A stretch of DNA of 62,907 nt from Aurantiochytrium sp. KH105 (taxonomy: Eukaryota; Sar; Bigyra; Thraustochytrida; Thraustochytriidae): positions 1 through 62,907 of the forward strand of contig BGKB01000270.1 of NCBI GenBank assembly GCA_003116975.1, in the 5' to 3' direction. Positions 49,094 through 60,483 of the stretch are shown one piece after another (positions within the stretch are counted from its first letter, which is position 1; each line of letters starts with the position of its first letter). The translations under genes and the position numbers were made by a program. The notes under the pieces are model-generated. The model saw only the letters and a program-made list of their open reading frames with translations, was not told where the DNA came from and ran no database searches.

Positions 49094-52000
49094 CTAGTCG
49101 TCCTCCTCATCATCGCTATCCTCAATATCGTCATCGTCTTCACCGTCGCCAGAGCTCTCATAATGAAACCTTTCGAAGACGAAGTCTTCGTCAACTAAGA
49201 CGTCACTTTCGTTATCGTTGCTTGACTCCTCATCCCAGTTCTCGTCGACAATATCCGCGGTAAGGAGTGGATGCAGACTCTGCTTGACGTTGGCACGTAT
49301 GCCTGCGTCTTCGATTTTCTCTGCCATGTAACGACGAAGACGCTGCGTTCGAAGCTGAACCCATGCTTGCTGCACGACAGCAAAGCCGCAAAATAACGGG
49401 TTTTGTTCGCCAGTAGGCTTAGATGCGCACCTCGCAACGTGCCGATGGCAAGCAACTGTATCATCGCCTGTATCCTGCAAGCACCATGCACAAAAGTAGC
49501 ATGAGCAAGCGCCACATTCGAGAGCACAGCAGCCGTCAAAGTCAGCAAAGACCGCCGAACAGCGCGGACACGACATGGCGAGGACCTGATTTTGGATGGT
49601 ACGAATGTGGTTCTGCGTTGTCGGGTCCAGCCCATGTTCGCGAAGCGCTGCGTCAACGCGATCGCGAAGCTGACGCTCTTGTTCGGCTGCAGCGTCTCGC
49701 TCAAAGTGCGCGCGTACAATGTTGAGTAGAGCTGCAAAGTCCTCGTCTGGAACCGCGGCCGCAATGGAACGCCCAGGAATGACATTGTCGCAGTTTGGTG
49801 TGACACATCGCATGCTTCCATCCCGTTTTACGTTGACGTGAGCCTGAGGCTGAGCAGCGGTGCGAACCGACTTGCTCAGGCACTCTCTGCACGTGAAGTG
49901 GCCGTCGGCGCAAGGGACACCCTCACTGACGAGCCAAATGTCAAGGCAAATTGTACACGAGGCGACCTTCACAGGCTCGGCCTGAAAGGCTTCGTGACGC
50001 AAGGCTGCGAGTGCAGTCGGCCGCTGATTCGGGTCTGCGGAATTCAGATCCGAAATGAGCGAGCGAGTTGCGTCGGATATCTCTGCGTCCTCGAAGAGCT
50101 CCGCGAGAACCACGCCCGCAGAAAACATGTCCACGGCAGGCTCAACCTTGTCGACATTTCCATGGCGCAGCTCGGGCGCCATATATCTGATGGTAGCCTG
50201 CAAAGGCTGGGTCATGGTCACGTCGTGCATCTGGACGCCGTCAAAGTCCCCAAGTACCGGTGAAAGACCCCTTGCAAGAAAGATGTTTCCTGGCTTGACA
50301 TCGCAATGCACAAGGCCTCGCGAGTGCAGATCGTGCAGGCCGCTCAAAAGTCCGATAGCAATACGTCTGCGCGTCGCCAAGTCTGCATGGGGATTATCGC
50401 CGATCCATTTTTGAAGATCGCCGCCTTCGTAAAAGGGCATTAAAATGCAGCCCTGATGGGCATCCTGCATGAACACGCCCTGAATGCGCACTATATAGGC
50501 CGACTGAAGTTCAGCAAGCGCTGTGACTTGGCGGTAAAAGCGACTGCTCCACTCTTCCCTTGCAAGGTGAAAAGATTTAAGCACAAACACGCGGCCGTCC
50601 GAGTCGCGAACTTGAAGCACAGATTTGCCGGAATTTGGCGCAAGGTCTGCGAGTTCCTGGAAATCTTTGCGCTTCACGTCTGAGAGCAGAAGCCCCAGCT
50701 CAGATAACTTCTGAGTGGCAGGATCAGTCACGTCGATGCTCTCAAGCCACTTTCGATCAGAGAGAAGCTCGGGATAATGCTCTTCCGCGTGGCGCAGTAC
50801 GCGTGCGCGCTTTCTGCGAAGCTCGCTATCCAGCCTGTAGACGCTCGCCATCTGAGTTAGCTCTCCCTCAAGACCTACAATCCTCGCCTCGGCTTCTTTC
50901 GAGCCTCTCCTAGCATCCTCGCGAGCCTCTTTAAGGTCGTAGTCTAGACGCCTGCGCTTTCTGGTCTTGTCTCGAAGGTCCTCAAATAGACTCTGGACGT
51001 CTTTTATGCTCAGCGATGAGAGACCGGGCTTTAGACGCGAGAGCAATCTTCCGAGTTCCGTTGCTGCTGATTTTAAGCGCATGATGCTGAGCGCCAGAAA
51101 ACGCTCATAGAACTCGGTCATAGTTGCCAACGCGAGCTTAAGCGCGTCAGAAGGAAATTCTTGTGCAGCATCCGCGTCCGCAGTACACAGGACACTAAGT
51201 TCCTCTGTGAGCGCGTCTCCGATAGCTCGAATGTTGGGCGCCAGCTCGCGTCTTTTCATTGGGTGCCTGAGAAATGCGGTAACTGTGGAAGATTTACCGT
51301 CGCTTGCTGCTTCTTCGTCCAGTCTGTCCATCGCGGCGAACGTGCGCTCTCGCGCACGCTGCATCTTATACAGCTCCATCCATGCCTTGAGAGCATTATA
51401 GGCTTTCTGAGCAGTTGCATACACGCGCTCAGGGGTGACCACATCAACTGATGGTAGGTCGAGTGTGAGTTCGACGCCGGTCAAAGCGCAGCACCGCTCT
51501 CGAAAGCTGCTAAGCACGTTCTCAGGATCAAACTCCTTTCTGAACTTTTCAAGCTCGCCTTCAGTTCCGCCTGCCAATGCTTCTTCGATGAGGCGTACGG
51601 CTTCCGCTCGAGCGTGATCCCGTTTGGGCGCTTGCTCTGGTGCGTCTCGAACTTGCATTTGGAGTGTCTCAAATTCTTGAACCTTTTTCATTGCACTCTT
51701 CTGCTGCGCGTCGAACTTTGCAAGAAAAGCAATCGGACTCTTGGGCTCAATCGCTTTTGCAATTTCGTCTTGCAGCGATGAACATTGGTCGAATGTGCCC
51801 GCGCTACGCGTCTCGCCATGAACCTTGCGACGCATTCCGCGGGCGTACCAAGCTTGCGTAGCGAGCGCTTCGAGCGCGCTCATCCCTGGCTCGACAGCAA
51901 GGATTTTCACGAACGCAATACGCTGGTCGATATCGGTAATTCCCCGTGCCGAAAGTTCGGCAAAAGAGAAGTCGCGAGCCTTCCTGACTGTGCGCACGTC

Positions 52001-53492
52001 TAGTTCGAAAAGCTTGACAACAACTTTTCGCGCCGCCTTGGTGTCGGCATTTGCGAGAGGGAGCGAGTCCACGAAAGAAAGAAAGGCGGACAGATTCGAG
52101 CGATCCTCTCTAGGAGTACGCGCAAGTGCTTTTTTGATCCCAAGAGACTCACTCGAAAGGCCTACGCTGTGCTCGAAAAGAAGCTTGGCTAGGATCAGAC
52201 TCTTTTTTTTATTGCTGGCATCGCAAGCATGGATCATTGGGGTCAAGCCCAAGCTGTCACGCGCATTGATTTGTGCCCCGCCTGCCACGAGTGCTTTTGC
52301 CCTCGTAACATCGCCTTTCTTGCATGCTTGCATAAGAGGCGTCTGGCTCTCTTCGTACAAAGCCCGATTGCGTTCGAGAGCGGCCTTGAGAGCACGATTG
52401 CCGTAATCGATGCTGTTTTGGGATTGTCAGAAAAAATATGGCGCAGACTTTAACAGCATATCTTCGAAACTTACATCAGCGTCTGCAGCGTCTTGTTTTT
52501 CGCGAGTGCGTTCGCCAGCGCCGTAGCGCCCTCTGCGCCGATCTTGTTGTCATGAAGACTGCGCTCATTATAAATATGAGACGCCAAGATGAACGAAATT
52601 GCGCGAAGAGTTGCATTCCGTCGCATCCCATGCATGAGTGCGTGCGTACGTGAGTTGTGGTCAGCTCTTGTTGCTTCTTGGGCTTCTGGCCCCACTTTCA
52701 CTTTGTCGCGATGACTTACTTTAGCGTCTGTAGCGACTCATTGCTCGCGAGTGCGTTCGCCAGCGCCTCAGCGCCCTCGTCGCTGATATTGTTGTACGAA
52801 AGCCTGCGCTCGTCACAACATGTGACGCCAAGACGAACGAAAGTGCGCCAAGAGTTGCATTCCATCGCATCCCATGCGTGCGTGCGCACGTGAGTTGTGG
52901 TCAGCTCTTGTTGCTTCTTGGGCTTCTGGCCCCACTTTCACATTGTCGCGATGACTTACTTTAGCGTACGCAGCGACTCGTTTCTTACGAGTGCGTTCGC
53001 CAGCGCCGTGGCGCCATCATCGCCGATGTTATTGTCGGCAAGCCTGTGCTCGTCATAACATGGGACGCCAGATGATCGAAATCGCGCCAGGGGTTGCATT
53101 CCGTCGCACCCGATGCGTGCGTGCGTACGTGAGTTGTGGTCAGCTCTTGTTGTATCCTTCTCGGGCTTCTGGCCCACTTTCACTTTGTCGCGATTACTTA
53201 CTTTAGCGTCTGCAACGACTCGTTCGTCGCGAGTGCGTTCGCCAGCGCCGTGGCGCCCACGTCGCCGATATTGTTGGCTTCATGACTGCGCTCGTTATAA
53301 ATATGAGACGCCAAGATGAACGAAGGCGCGCCAAGGTTTGCATTCCATCGCATCCCATGCGTGCGTGTGTACGTGAGTTGTGAACAGCTCTCGATTTGGG
53401 AGGTCTTAGAATTTGTCATTTACGTACCTGATATTCGTCGCGCCGTTTTTGATCGCCTCAATCGCTCTGTTGAGCTTATCATGGTCGCACAT
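49094..53492 (-). CDS. LRR-ankyrin-protein kinase-RING/IBR protein (spliced)
   Basis: Model: exons 53492-53428, 53285-53202, 53043-52960, 52803-52720, 52558-52475 and 52412-49094 (TAG), 3720 coding bases, 1239 residues. All introns are GT-AG and phase 2, and the four middle exons are exactly 84 bases, one 28-residue LRR each (for example LADNNIGDDGATALANALVRNESLRTL). The last exon continues the LRR, then ankyrin repeats (SQTPLMQACKKGDVTRAKALV, GLTPMIHACD), a long helical region, a kinase domain (about 725-945; Lys746 in FVLKSFH, HCDVKPGN 836-843, DFD 856-858, APEL), a RING-like CTICLDIW...CADGHFTCREC (from 953), an IBR/RING2-like SCPRC...CGACSCYFCAWC, and an acidic tail. It should phosphorylate and ubiquitylate targets chosen by the repeats. 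The start ATG at 53492 is the best candidate, but the frame is open upstream to 53630 and includes CPQCRSC. Confidence 0.75.
52471..53290 (-). repeat. Tandem LRR exon-intron cassettes (4 units of about 240 bp)
   Basis: Four units, each an 84-base LRR exon with its intron of 142-161 bases. Exons share GGCGCTGGCGAACGCACTCG on the minus strand, and introns share blocks such as CATATTTATAA and GGCTTCTGGCCC (plus strand). Unit spacing is 245, 240 and 242 bases. The array arose by recent tandem duplication of an exon plus its intron. Confidence 0.9.
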
Positions 53493-56103
53493 TGCCGCAA
53501 ACTCGTTGCATATAAGAACTTTCTGCGCGGCCTCCTCACAAAACGAAAAGCGCAGCACCAGACCAATGATCTGCTTGCAGCTTCGACACTGTGGACACGT
53601 TTGTCTCCTCAACGTCGTGAATGCAGCGTCTTACGCTTGAAGACACGAGAGCGGGAACTCGCGGAAAGTTGCGAGCGAAAGTCGCAGCGGCGCAGCAGTC
53701 GGAGGGAACCTACCCGCGTGCACGAGGGCAGAACGGATCACCGTGGCTTGGGGGTTCTTGCAGAGTACACCGATGTATGGTGCCGAAGTCTCGTGAGATG
53801 CTGTTTTGCCCTACGTGCACAGCCATGCGCGTCGTATTGGATTGTGCAGGCAAAAATGGATCGCGAGAAGTCCAGACCACAGCCAGCATATTGGATAAAA
53901 CATTTACAATTTGTTTACAATAGATCCGTTGGTCAGCCCTGACTGTCCATGTTGCCTGGACTCGGCCGCGGACTTGGACTTGGTCATAGTCTGTTGCTGC
54001 GCCCTCCTCTAGGTCTCGCGTCATATCGGGCGCGCGCCTGCTTGCTCTGTCGGTACGCCGCCCGACAGCGCGGCGCTCCGCGCGTGGGAGTCGCAGCTTT
54101 GACAATGCGGTTCTGAGGACCGTAGGCATTAGGTGTTCCTACGCTCGCGTACAGTGCGAATAGCGCGGAGAGCGTCGAGGCCAGGGGCATTTTTTTTTCA
54201 AAGGCACAGATTAGGATGGGCCTGGCATTAGGCCTACTGGCTTGCAGATAGATGCCTGTGGAGAACTCGCGCTTCGAGAGCGCAGAAAGAGCTGCAGAGG
54301 CGAAGCGCGACGCTTTTCTGCCGCTGGAATTTTTTTTATAGCACAACTTTCTTGGGGGGTGATGAAGGTGGTCAAATTTCAATGCAGGAGTAGTCAGGGC
54401 GCGTCGGGCAGCTGCCTCACCGTGCTCTCGAGTCCGATCTTCGTGGGCGATCAGGGAAAAAGAGAGCGAGGGACGTATTTCGTAAGAACAGAGCGAGATG
54501 TTTTCTAAGATGGCGAAACATCCTATGCTGCGTACGTATGAGGTCGACGTGTCTGGTATGCAAAACGCCCAGACTTACGTGCATCGTGAAGGAACCAACT
54601 GCAACTTGCTCAGCCGACGAGCTGGCCAAGAATTGATTTGGCCAGCTCGAGGGGTCTTGTGCGTTGCAGGCTCGCGTTGCGTCTTGCGCCGTAAGCATGC
54701 ACATGAGCGACATGCGCTCGGGCCGGGCGCCGATTGACCAGCCCTCCTCGTCGTCCTCGTCATCGTCAACGCTGCTCCTCGTCAGGCGGGCCTCGGGAGT
54801 GTTGAAAGGCGGCCGTGACAGCGCTAGTGCTTTTTTTCCATTGACCACGATCACGTGTAAGTACTTTATCCATGCACAGCAAAGTGAGCAAATGACTTCG
54901 GCAATTGAACAATTCTCTTCCTGCTCCACTCAACGAACGCATTCAACGATCCTTTTCGCCTCATTACCGACGGTCGCAGACGATGATGCTCGGCATTACG
55001 GAGACGTCGGGTCGCTGCGACACAGTCTGGAGGCTACATGCCGAGCCTAGTAGGCGCGCGCGCGCTCATGCTACGAAGCAAGACGACCCGAGTGGACGCT
55101 GCGCGGAGCCATCTGGAGATGAGCCGACGAGGATGACAAGAGAGGATGGCAAGCGCCGAGGCACGAAGGCGCGAAGGTGCGAAGGCGCGGAAGCGAGTGC
55201 GGCCGCCGCCGGCGCGAGCAAGACGCGAGAGGAGCGGGGGCTTGAGTCTGGCGAGCTGCTGCGGAGGCGTGCGCGTCGAACAGACTGTTTCACGCCGCTC
55301 GACGACTCGACCTCGGGTGCGCTAACAAGCAAGGCGAAGAAAAAACTTCTGCAGCGTCCAAGGCCCTGGCGAGCGCTTGTGATCGAAGATGACTTGAGCG
55401 GTGCAGCGTGATTGTTCTGTGCAATGGGCTACTTGTGCGCGTGGCGGTCTTGTATTGAGATCACGTTCAAGTTAGCTGCAGCAAAGTCGATTGTTGAAAA
55501 AAATCGCGACTGCTAGCGCCAATCACTTTTTCGATGCGCAGTTTATGGCGACGCCGGCCATCAATCGCCAAGTTCATGCGGCCATCATCGCTCGCGCCAA
55601 AAGCAAAACTTTAGTCATGTCGTCAAAGTCGTAGCTTGCTCCTGGGCCTCATGCGCGAAATCCTCGCCGTTGAAATGGCCTCATTCGGCGAAAGTCGCTG
55701 TGCTGTTGCTGTTTCGCGTAGTAAGCAAAGGCCGAAGGGCGTTGAATTCACGCGAGCGGACCTAGCTGGCGCTGTGCGGTGGAAGGTTGTGTCGTTGACA
55801 ATGGCTCACTGCTGATGAACTTGGACACTGAGCGCTCGAGGTTTACTGCCACCAGCATCGTGTGAGCTTCCTAGTCACCTACAATCTTGCTCTCTCCTTT
55901 CTGGCGTCCCTTGGTTGAGCAGGCTAGAAGCAACTTTTGAACGTCTTTCTGCGGGTCTGTCAGATGAGCTTGCATGTTCAGCGGACATCCTCGTCGATGT
56001 CAGGCAAGACCGGCGCCGGCCTTGGCAATAACTTGAACCTACTTGACCTCATCGTGTGCCCACGCGCGAACGAAAGCATTCATGGCAAGTTGGCTTGCTA
56101 TAT
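53493..56103. other. 2.6-kb region without a supported gene
   Basis: Upstream of the kinase-RBR gene. Frames such as 54905-55411 (plus) and 54417-54929 (minus) have no domain. Part of it (about 55115-55390) resembles 58369-58600, a diverged direct repeat sharing GAGGAGCGGGGGC/GAGAAGCGGGGGC and GCAAGGCGAAGAAAAAA-type blocks. The second copy lies directly 3' of the decayed kinase-RBR paralogue. Confidence 0.4.
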
Positions 56104-56629
56104 CCCTATTTCAGACGACATTGCAGTTTTAACTGCAAAGTACTGCTTATTTCTATCAAAATCGGGCTCCATATAAATGATAGAAGCTAAAAACTTGCGC
56201 AATAAAACTGCGTTCTTTGCCGAAGCCCCATATTAAAATCAAAGAGACACATGATAAGTGTCTTTCTTTCGTTCGGGTTGAAAGTCTTTTTCCAAGACCA
56301 CCACCCCGTCCTCCGCGGCCGCCGTGGCGGTAGGACATGTGATGATCCGGAGGGATTTCTCCCGCGCACTGCCCTCGCGCAACTTCTACTGCACCCACGA
56401 ACCCAGAAGTTTGGGCAAATGAAAGAGCGCGTTTCAAGGTTTGCGGTGCTATGTTTAGCATCGCCTCGCACGCATTCTGCACGATCTCCCACTGTATCGA
56501 AGATAGACAAACTTTGCAGTTTTAAACCCAAGGTTTATATGGGAGGGGTTAAAAAGTTTTTAAATCGGCGCGGAACCAACAAAGAACGCAGTTTTATACC
56601 CAAAGTTAAGCAGGGGCTCTGAAATAGGG
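56104..56629. mobile_element. 526-bp MITE-like element with CCC...GGG ends and ATAT duplication
   Basis: The left end is CCCTATTTCAGA (56104-56115) and the right end is its exact reverse complement TCTGAAATAGGG (56618-56629). ATAT lies on both sides (56100-56103 and 56630-56633). A subterminal palindrome TTGCAGTTTTAACTGCAA follows the left end. It has no transposase, so it is non-autonomous. The CCC start and ATAT duplication are shared with the nuclease-fused piggyBac-like element at 23393-27961. Confidence 0.75.
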
Positions 56630-56633
56630 ATAT

Positions 56634-58629
56634 ACTAGCGCACACGTTGGAAGAAAATACCAGAGAAGACGGGGCGCCGAGTACGGGTGCTTGCTGCTGG
56701 ACTTGGGAGAGTCTGAAACTGAGCCGCCGTGCTTGTCAACCAAAGCAGCTTTCAACGATGATCTCAAAAACAATACGGTAGCGAAGAAGATAGCTTGAGG
56801 CTGACTCGTGGACGTATGGCCAAAATAAGATCGGAAATGAGAGACGGCGAGGACTCGCTGATTTTGATTGTTGCCTGGTTTCGAAGATATGCGTTTCTTT
56901 CTGCATGCTGGCGATTATCACAGCAGATCGACTTGTAAGAGACATTTCAGCCCCAAATTATGACACCTGTATGACCCTGGTGTCACGCAATACTTGCTTG
57001 CACGACACATGGTCCTGTTCTCTCTTGCTGCTTGCTGTTATTCTCGCGATGCGCTGACGAAATGTCGGGCAAAAGAAGCCGGCACGAGCTGGCGCGTTGG
57101 GCGCAGCGCCGACTTAGCTCTTGCCCGTATCTACAACGTAAGCATTGCTTCTGAGGTAGCATGGGACTTGCCAGGTTGGTGCTCCTCAAGGCCGGGAGTG
57201 GCGACGTGAAGGAGGCTTGGGCCATCACTTGGATCTTCGCAAGAGTAATGCCAGAAGGAAAAAAAATCTTCGCCATTTGCAGCAGCACTCTCAGCTTTGC
57301 GTTCTCTCGGCATCGCTCACGGTCAAACCCATACACGCGTATCTTTGCCACAATGACGGAGTTCGCCTTAATGATCTTGTTCATGCCAGCACCAGCTCGT
57401 GCAGATCGTGCAGGATTGCGCCTTTCAACTCTAATTTCGAGCAGTGCGCGGAGGGAAAGGGGAGAAGAAGGAAAGAAAGGGGAGGGAGAAGGGATGTCCG
57501 AAGCTGCGAGGGCCGCCTCGAGGATGATGCTGCAGCTGCTGCTAGGGTCCGCACCGCGCGCTGCGCCAAAGCGGCCTGGGTGGCAGGCTGGCCGGGGTCC
57601 CAGGGCCCGAGGAGGAGACGCGCTGCCCCTGGTGGCTGCCGAGACGATGATACCTGGGAGACGAACCGAGTGGGCTCGCGCGCGGAGGTGGGGGGGTAAA
57701 AAAAGGTGGTCGTGCAAGGGCAACTTGCGTGGCCGCCAAAGAGCTCGACAGACGAGTGGAGGTCTTCATCATAGTCTTACTCTTACTCTCGGCGAAGTGT
57801 CGCTCGGACGGTGGTTGGTGCCATACGGCGGTATTAGAAGACGTTCGGCGAGAGACTGGGGCGAGACCAAGCATATTGTTTCCTCCTTCAATGGGATGAA
57901 AGGCATGACGGTTGCGGCAATGATGAGCACGTCTTTTCGAGCAGCGACAAACATTCGCCCTTGATTTTTCTCTTGGACCAAGACTGCCTCGTGAGCCACG
58001 CGTCTGGCTTTGGCGTCGGTGTCTAACTTGCCGCGCTGCAGCTGCGAGCTCGTCGATGTGCCAAGATCTACAACAGCCAAGTGTGTTATCGCGCGCTGCA
58101 AAGTGGATCATTGGTCCTTGCAAATGAACAAACAGCCAGGCACAATCGGCGAAGGGTTGGCGAGTCTCTCTTGTTTCGTCGCCGCCGCCGACGCAGATGA
58201 TGATGCCCGGAATCGTGGAGACGCTAGGGGCGCGCCCAGGCAGCGCGCGGGCCCTGACAGATGGCGTCGAGAGCCCGATGTGCTCAGGCGGACGCGCGCT
58301 CGTGGCAGGTCTCGCCGCAGCGCCTTGCCGTTGGAGCGGCTTGAGGATGGATGGATTGAGCCAACGACGATGAGCCAACGACGAGCGAAGGCGCGAAGGC
58401 GGCGACTGCAGGCGCGGGTGTCGGCGACGTGAGCGAGAGAGCCAGGAGAGAAGCGGGGGCGTGAGTATGGTGAGCTGCAGTGGAGACGTGCAAGTTAGAA
58501 AGACCGCTTTGCGCTACCCGAAGATTCGACCTGGTGTGCAAGGCGAAAAAAAGGCTGCCGCAACGTCTTGGGCCTCGGCGAGCACTTCAGGTCAGGGCAA
58601 GGGCGTTTCAAACATTCTCGCAACATTTA
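56634..58629. other. 2-kb region without a supported gene
   Basis: Overlapping long frames occur on both strands (56983-57723 minus, 57161-57964 plus, 57542-58378 minus) in GC-rich, Arg/Ser/Pro-biased sequence. None has a recognisable domain, and they overlap each other, so at most one could be real. The segment 58369-58600 is a diverged copy of 55115-55390. Confidence 0.4.
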
Positions 58630-60482
58630 CTAGTCGAACCTAACGTTTTCGCCGGCAATGTCCGGCGTGAGGAGAGGACGTAGCTTGGCCTGGACGATGG
58701 CACGTATGCCTTCATCCTGAATACGATTTGCCATGTAGTGACGTAGATGTTGTGCACGAAGTCGAGCTCATGCTTGCTGCACGACAGCGAAATCGCTAAA
58801 GAATGGGTCCTTTTCTCCACCAGGTTTTGGTGCGCATCTCGCCACGTGCTGATGACAAGCCTGCGAGTCAGTGCCTGTGTCCTGGAGACACCATGCGCAG
58901 AAACGACACGGGCAAACGCCGCATGACAGAGCACAGCAGCCGTTAAGGTCGGCAAAGGCTGTCGAGCAGCGCGGGCACGACATGACGAGGACTGAATCTT
59001 GAATTGTGTGAAGGTAATTCTGCATCGTCGGATCCAGCCCATGCTCACGCAGAGCTGCATTGTGACGAAGCTAGAGCTGGCGCTTCTGCTCGGCTGCGGC
59101 GTCTCCCTCAAATGCTTGCGCACGATGTCGAGCCAATTCGCAAAGTCTTCTGGGACAGCAGTTGCTATGGCATGTCCCGTAATGAGGAGCTTGCAGTCTG
59201 ACGCGACACAGCACATGCTGCCATCTCGCAAGAAATTCACGTGAGCATCAGGCCGAGCCGCGGCACGAACTAAGTGGCCCAAGCACTCTTTGCACATAAA
59301 GTGACCGTCAGCGCAAGAGACGCCCTCATCGGCGGGATAAATGTCGAGGCAAATGGCACACCAGGCCTCCTCCACAGGCCCGACCTGAAAGGCCTTGTGA
59401 TGCAAGGCCTCGAGTGCAGTAGGCCGCTGACTTGGATCTTCAGACCACAGAGACGATATAACTGACTTGGTTGCGTCAGACATCTCTGTGTTCTCGAAGA
59501 GCTTCGCGAGAACCACGCCCACAGAGAACATGTCCACGGCAGACTCAACCTTGTCAGCAACTTCGTCGCGCAGCAGCTCGGGCGCCATGTATTGCTTGGT
59601 CGTTTGCAAAGGCTGCGTCATGGCCACGTCGTGCATCTGGACGCCGTCAAAGTCCCCTAGCACTGGTGAAAGACTTGGTGCGAGGAAGATATTCTTTGGC
59701 TTGATGTCGCAATGCACAAAACCTCGCGAGTGCAAATCGTGCAAACCGTACAAAAGACCGGTGGCGATGACCCTGCGCGTCGACAAGTCTGCAAACGGGT
59801 TGTCTCGAATCCAGGCATCAAGGTCGCCACCCTTGTAAAAGGGCATCAAAATGCAGCCCTGATGCGCGTCCTGCATGAAGGCGCCCTGAATGCGCACAAT
59901 ACAGGCTGATTCTATCTGAGCAAGCACTGACGCTTGACGGTAAAAGCGACTGCTCCGCTTTTCGTTGGCGAGATGAAAGGATTTGAGCACAAACTCATGG
60001 CCATTTAGATCACGTAGAAGTAGGACAATTTTGCCAGATTTGGATGAAAGCTGCGCGACAGTCTCAACATCTTCACGCTTTGCGTTCGTCAGCCAGAGAC
60101 CCAACGTGGACAGCTCGTGGGGTATGCTGTTTTGTATGCGCAAGCTCTTGAGCCAATCTTGGTTTTGTATCAATTCTAACAAAAAAAGTTCCTCCGCATG
60201 CTTCAACACCCGTGCGCGCTCTTTGCGCAGCTCGCTGTCGAGCTTGTAAACGCTCCCGATCTGAGCAAGCTCATGCTCGAGGCCAGGAATTCGAGCTCGA
60301 GCTTCTGTATCTCCGTCATCGGCATCCTCGCGGGCGTAGCGAAGATCGTGTTCAAGTCGTTCACGCTTCCGCTTCGTTTTGCGCATGCTTTGCATGATCT
60401 CTTCTACGCCCGTCGTGCACGGCTCACATAACCCGGGAACGTGCTGAGACAGCACCTCGGCGAGCTCTTTGACGCGCTGTTG
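58630..60482 (-). pseudogene. Decayed paralogue of the kinase-RING/IBR gene
   Basis: From 60482 the minus strand encodes the second half of the helical region, then a kinase domain (FVLKSFH, HCDIKPKN, GDFDG, APEL) and RING-like CAICLDIY...CADGHFMCKEC, closely matching the gene at 49094-53492. Downstream there are several lesions: loss of one base near 59112 (CATTTGAGG versus CACTTTGAGC), a TAG shortly after, and a TGA in place of the Trp codon after FAVVQQA. The IBR part (SCPRCSTAFADLNGCCALSC...CAWC) survives in another frame. The LRR, ankyrin and N-terminal parts are absent, because the sequence meets an unresolved base at 60483. A truncated kinase-RING protein from the first frame cannot be excluded. 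Confidence 0.85.
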
Positions 60483-60483
60483 N
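60483..60483. other. Unresolved base, probable contig join
   Basis: A single n. To the left is the kinase-RBR paralogue, cut mid-gene; to the right begins an unrelated 1.4-kb tandem repeat. The two sides may not be adjacent in the genome. Confidence 0.7.

Noticed and set aside
56983..58378. Three overlapping frames of 246-278 codons on both strands
   Set aside because: They overlap each other in GC-biased DNA and none has a recognisable domain or splice support.
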